Assembly (NCBI GenBank): GCA_019054805.1 | Contig: JAHQIY010000002.1 | Coordinates: forward strand, 7,936,001 to 8,000,000 | Direction: 5' to 3' | Length of the DNA: 64,000 nucleotides | Source: Brachionus manjavacas | Taxonomy: Eukaryota; Rotifera; Eurotatoria; Ploima; Brachionidae | Shown: positions 62,650 to 64,000 of the stretch, piece by piece | Layout: every line of letters starts with the position of its first letter | Position numbering within the stretch: the first letter of the stretch is position 1 | Notes under the pieces: generated by a model | What the model saw: only the letters and a program-made list of their open reading frames with translations | What the model was told of the DNA's origin: nothing | Database searches by the model: none | Made by a program: the position numbers and the translations under genes

Positions 62650-63075
62650 ATATTCATATTTTAATGATTAAAAGAAAGTTTTATGAAAAAATGAATGAAT
62701 CAAAAATAAATTTGACATGTGATACTTGGACGTAATTGACAAATGAGCCTGAAGCAGTTACTTGCCATTTTATTTCAAATAAGTCAAAGCTTGTCGAATA
62801 CCTTTTGGATATTTTTTATTTTCCATGTCCGCATGATGCAATTTTAATAAGCAATAAAGTTTTAGAGGTGTTTTAATTTTTCTAAATAATTGTTAATTTT
62901 ACTTTATTTTCTCAATAAATATGCTAGATGATTTCAGATTATCAAATAAGCTTCAGTCATTTATGAGTGACAATGTTGCAAATATGGTTTTAGCAGCAAA
63001 AATGATTTGTTCCAACCAGCAAAATTCTTTTCATATTCGACATTATCTAAATGATACTTTTTTAAGTGATTGATT
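62650..63075 (+). pseudogene. hAT transposase central fragment
   Basis: Plus strand: FYEKMNESKINLTCDTWT, a stop, LTNEPEAVTCHFISNKSKLV (the L-T-x-D-x-W-T motif carries the first catalytic Asp region of hAT enzymes), then after an AT-rich gap LSNKLQSFMSDNVANMVLAA and ICSNQQNSFHIRHYLND, matching the hAT (S/T)DN...N region. Broken by stops; no terminal repeats identified. Confidence 0.6.
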
Positions 63076-63202
63076 TTTTGCAGATTTTACCTTTAAATTT
63101 AACAAAGGGTGTTAAATAAATAAAAAAATATATCTGCATTTATTCTATTAAAAAACAACAATTAACAGACAGACAGAGATAAGGTCCTCTCTTCCTTTCT
63201 AC

Positions 63203-63250
63203 GTGCGGGAATAGTCCCCGCCTGCACAACAATGCCGCGTTATTGCGGCA
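63203..63250. other. Two adjacent GC-rich stem-loops
   Basis: Stem-loop 1, 63203-63227, has GTGC/GCAC and GCGGG/CCCGC stems; stem-loop 2, 63233-63250, has TGCCGC/GCGGCA around a 6-nt loop. They stand out in AT-rich surroundings, directly after the stop of the minus-strand frame at 63240-63536. Confidence 0.5.
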
Positions 63251-63536
63251 CTTTCTTTCTAGTCAATAATGTGGAAGCATATAATTGGTGTTCCATATAG
63301 TCAAGGATTTTTGAAGTCCTTTCCAGTTGAAGCTTGCGACATGCCTTTAGGAAAATTAAGAGGAGTAGGACGACCAGAAAAGGAGTCAAAAGCATCAGTA
63401 ATGAAATATTTGAAAATTTTTTCTCAATTTTTTTATATTTAAAATTTTTATGACTTTTTACCTTAAGACATTTATTTTTATTATTTAATAACTGATTACT
63501 TAAAATGACTACTAATACTTTTAATTTACGATTCAT
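63240..63536 (-). CDS. Hypothetical small single-pass membrane protein
   Basis: 98 residues: a basic N-terminus MNRKLKVLVVILSNQLL, a Lys-rich stretch, one strong hydrophobic segment at about residues 46-65 (LLMLLTPFLVVLLLLIFL), then a more complex tail CRKLQLERTSKILDYMEHQL and LTRKKVPQ. I do not recognise it. The tail has normal amino-acid complexity, so this could be the end of a real gene or of an unrecognised element. The stop overlaps the second GC-rich stem-loop. Low confidence. Confidence 0.3.
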   Translation of the reverse strand: MNRKLKVLVVILSNQLLNNKNKCLKVKSHKNFKYKKIEKKFSNISLLMLLTPFLVVLLLLIFLKACRKLQLERTSKILDYMEHQLYASTLLTRKKVPQ

Positions 63537-63649
63537 ACATTAATTGACTAATTAATATAGATAAATGACGATTTGATTTTTTTTAAATGACGTTTTATCA
63601 AAATTTATGACACTTTAATATATTTTCTTAATTTATTGAAAAATTTGCT

Positions 63650-64000
63650 GTAAAAAGAGTCAATGTACCTAAGAAGTTCAGTTGAAAAGTCGTGTTCAGT
63701 AGTCTTTTCTAGGTACAAAAAAGAGGGTGATAATCTAAACTTAAAAATCTATGGAAACATAATAGTGAGCCAAAAAGAAATCAAGTTTCTTGGTATTAAA
63801 TTTGATTCTAAGTTAAACTTTAATATACTAGTAGACGAAATTAAAGAACGCTGCAACAAAAGGCTAAATATTATTAAGATATTGTCAAACAAAAAATGGG
63901 GTCTCAATCAAAACACACTAGGAAATTTATATAAATCTTTAGTCGCATCGATTTTAGACTATTCTTTTCCTTGCTTGAATTCATTTTCAGAAAAAAAATC
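63650..64000 (+). mobile_element. LINE fragment with open frame running off the window
   Basis: From the ATG at 63663 the frame is open to base 64000: YLRSSVEKSCSVVFSRYKKE, NIIVSQKEIKFLGIKFDSKL, LVDEIKERCNKRLNIIKILS, NKKWGLNQNTLGNLYKSLVA and SILDYSFPCLNSFSEKK. Same family as the minus-strand copy at 1447-2240, to which it aligns through the LNSFSE motif; here the frame is unbroken, so this is the younger copy. 5'-truncated after motif C; the 3' end lies beyond the window. Confidence 0.82.

Noticed and set aside
1480-63000. CRISPR arrays, bacterial operons or prokaryotic defence systems
   Set aside because: No regularly spaced repeats with unique spacers, and gene structure is eukaryotic with introns; the tandem arrays present have no spacers.

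Overview
The window is from an AT-rich eukaryotic, invertebrate-like nuclear genome. The evidence is a spliceosomal gene set (a Nova-type KH RNA-binding protein, PEX7, SON), introns of only about 45-53 nt, one polyadenylation-signal-like AATAAA behind most genes, many degraded non-LTR retrotransposons and almost every cut-and-paste DNA transposon class. A monogonont rotifer (Brachionus-like) would fit, but that is inference from compactness, intron size and gene-family style; no species marker is present. Six host protein-coding loci can be supported. Most of the rest is transposon debris, much of it nested.

Layout. 1-1,020: GC-rich 3' exon of a Nova/Pasilla-like gene. 1,391-2,791: piggyBac-like derivative with TTAA target sites and a LINE inside it. 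4,883-5,270: Tc1/mariner end with two perfect palindromes. 6,268-8,541 (minus) and 25,904-28,183 (plus): an inverted pair of LRR-like/7TM receptor genes sharing a 933-bp, about 99% identical block. Between them lie a PAN/EGF/C-type-lectin gene (20,959-21,921, minus) and a transposon cluster: LINE ends at 8,790 and 24,553; a nested DDE/SWIM transposon complex at 10,190-14,514 with a tRNA-derived SINE in its terminal repeat; a MULE derivative at 15,217; a mariner derivative at 16,537; and a hAT MITE at 17,624 inserted in an AT-hook pseudogene. 29-36 kb: LINE scraps, MITEs, a hAT element with terminal repeats and near-perfect 8-bp target duplication (32,076-35,009), and a MULE/SWIM fragment. 38,576-39,413: second copy of the SINE plus its upstream flank. 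40,617-41,779: PEX7 in four exons. 43.3-49.3 kb: three LINE copies and MULE pieces. 51,191-53,056: SON (RS region, G-patch, dsRBD) in six proposed exons. 53.5-64 kb: pogo/Tigger derivative, AT-hook exon, several LINE reverse-transcriptase fragments, a fold-back element, hAT pseudogenes, and a LINE frame still open at the window edge.

How it fits together. Nova, SON and PEX7 are conserved housekeeping or RNA-processing genes with no evident functional link. The receptors and the lectin are secreted or surface proteins of lineage-expanded type; their clustering suggests local duplication. The most informative observations are the gene-conversion-like block between the inverted receptors, the SINE copy that seems to carry about 530 bp of upstream flank to a second locus, and several TIR elements whose target-site duplications can be read directly.
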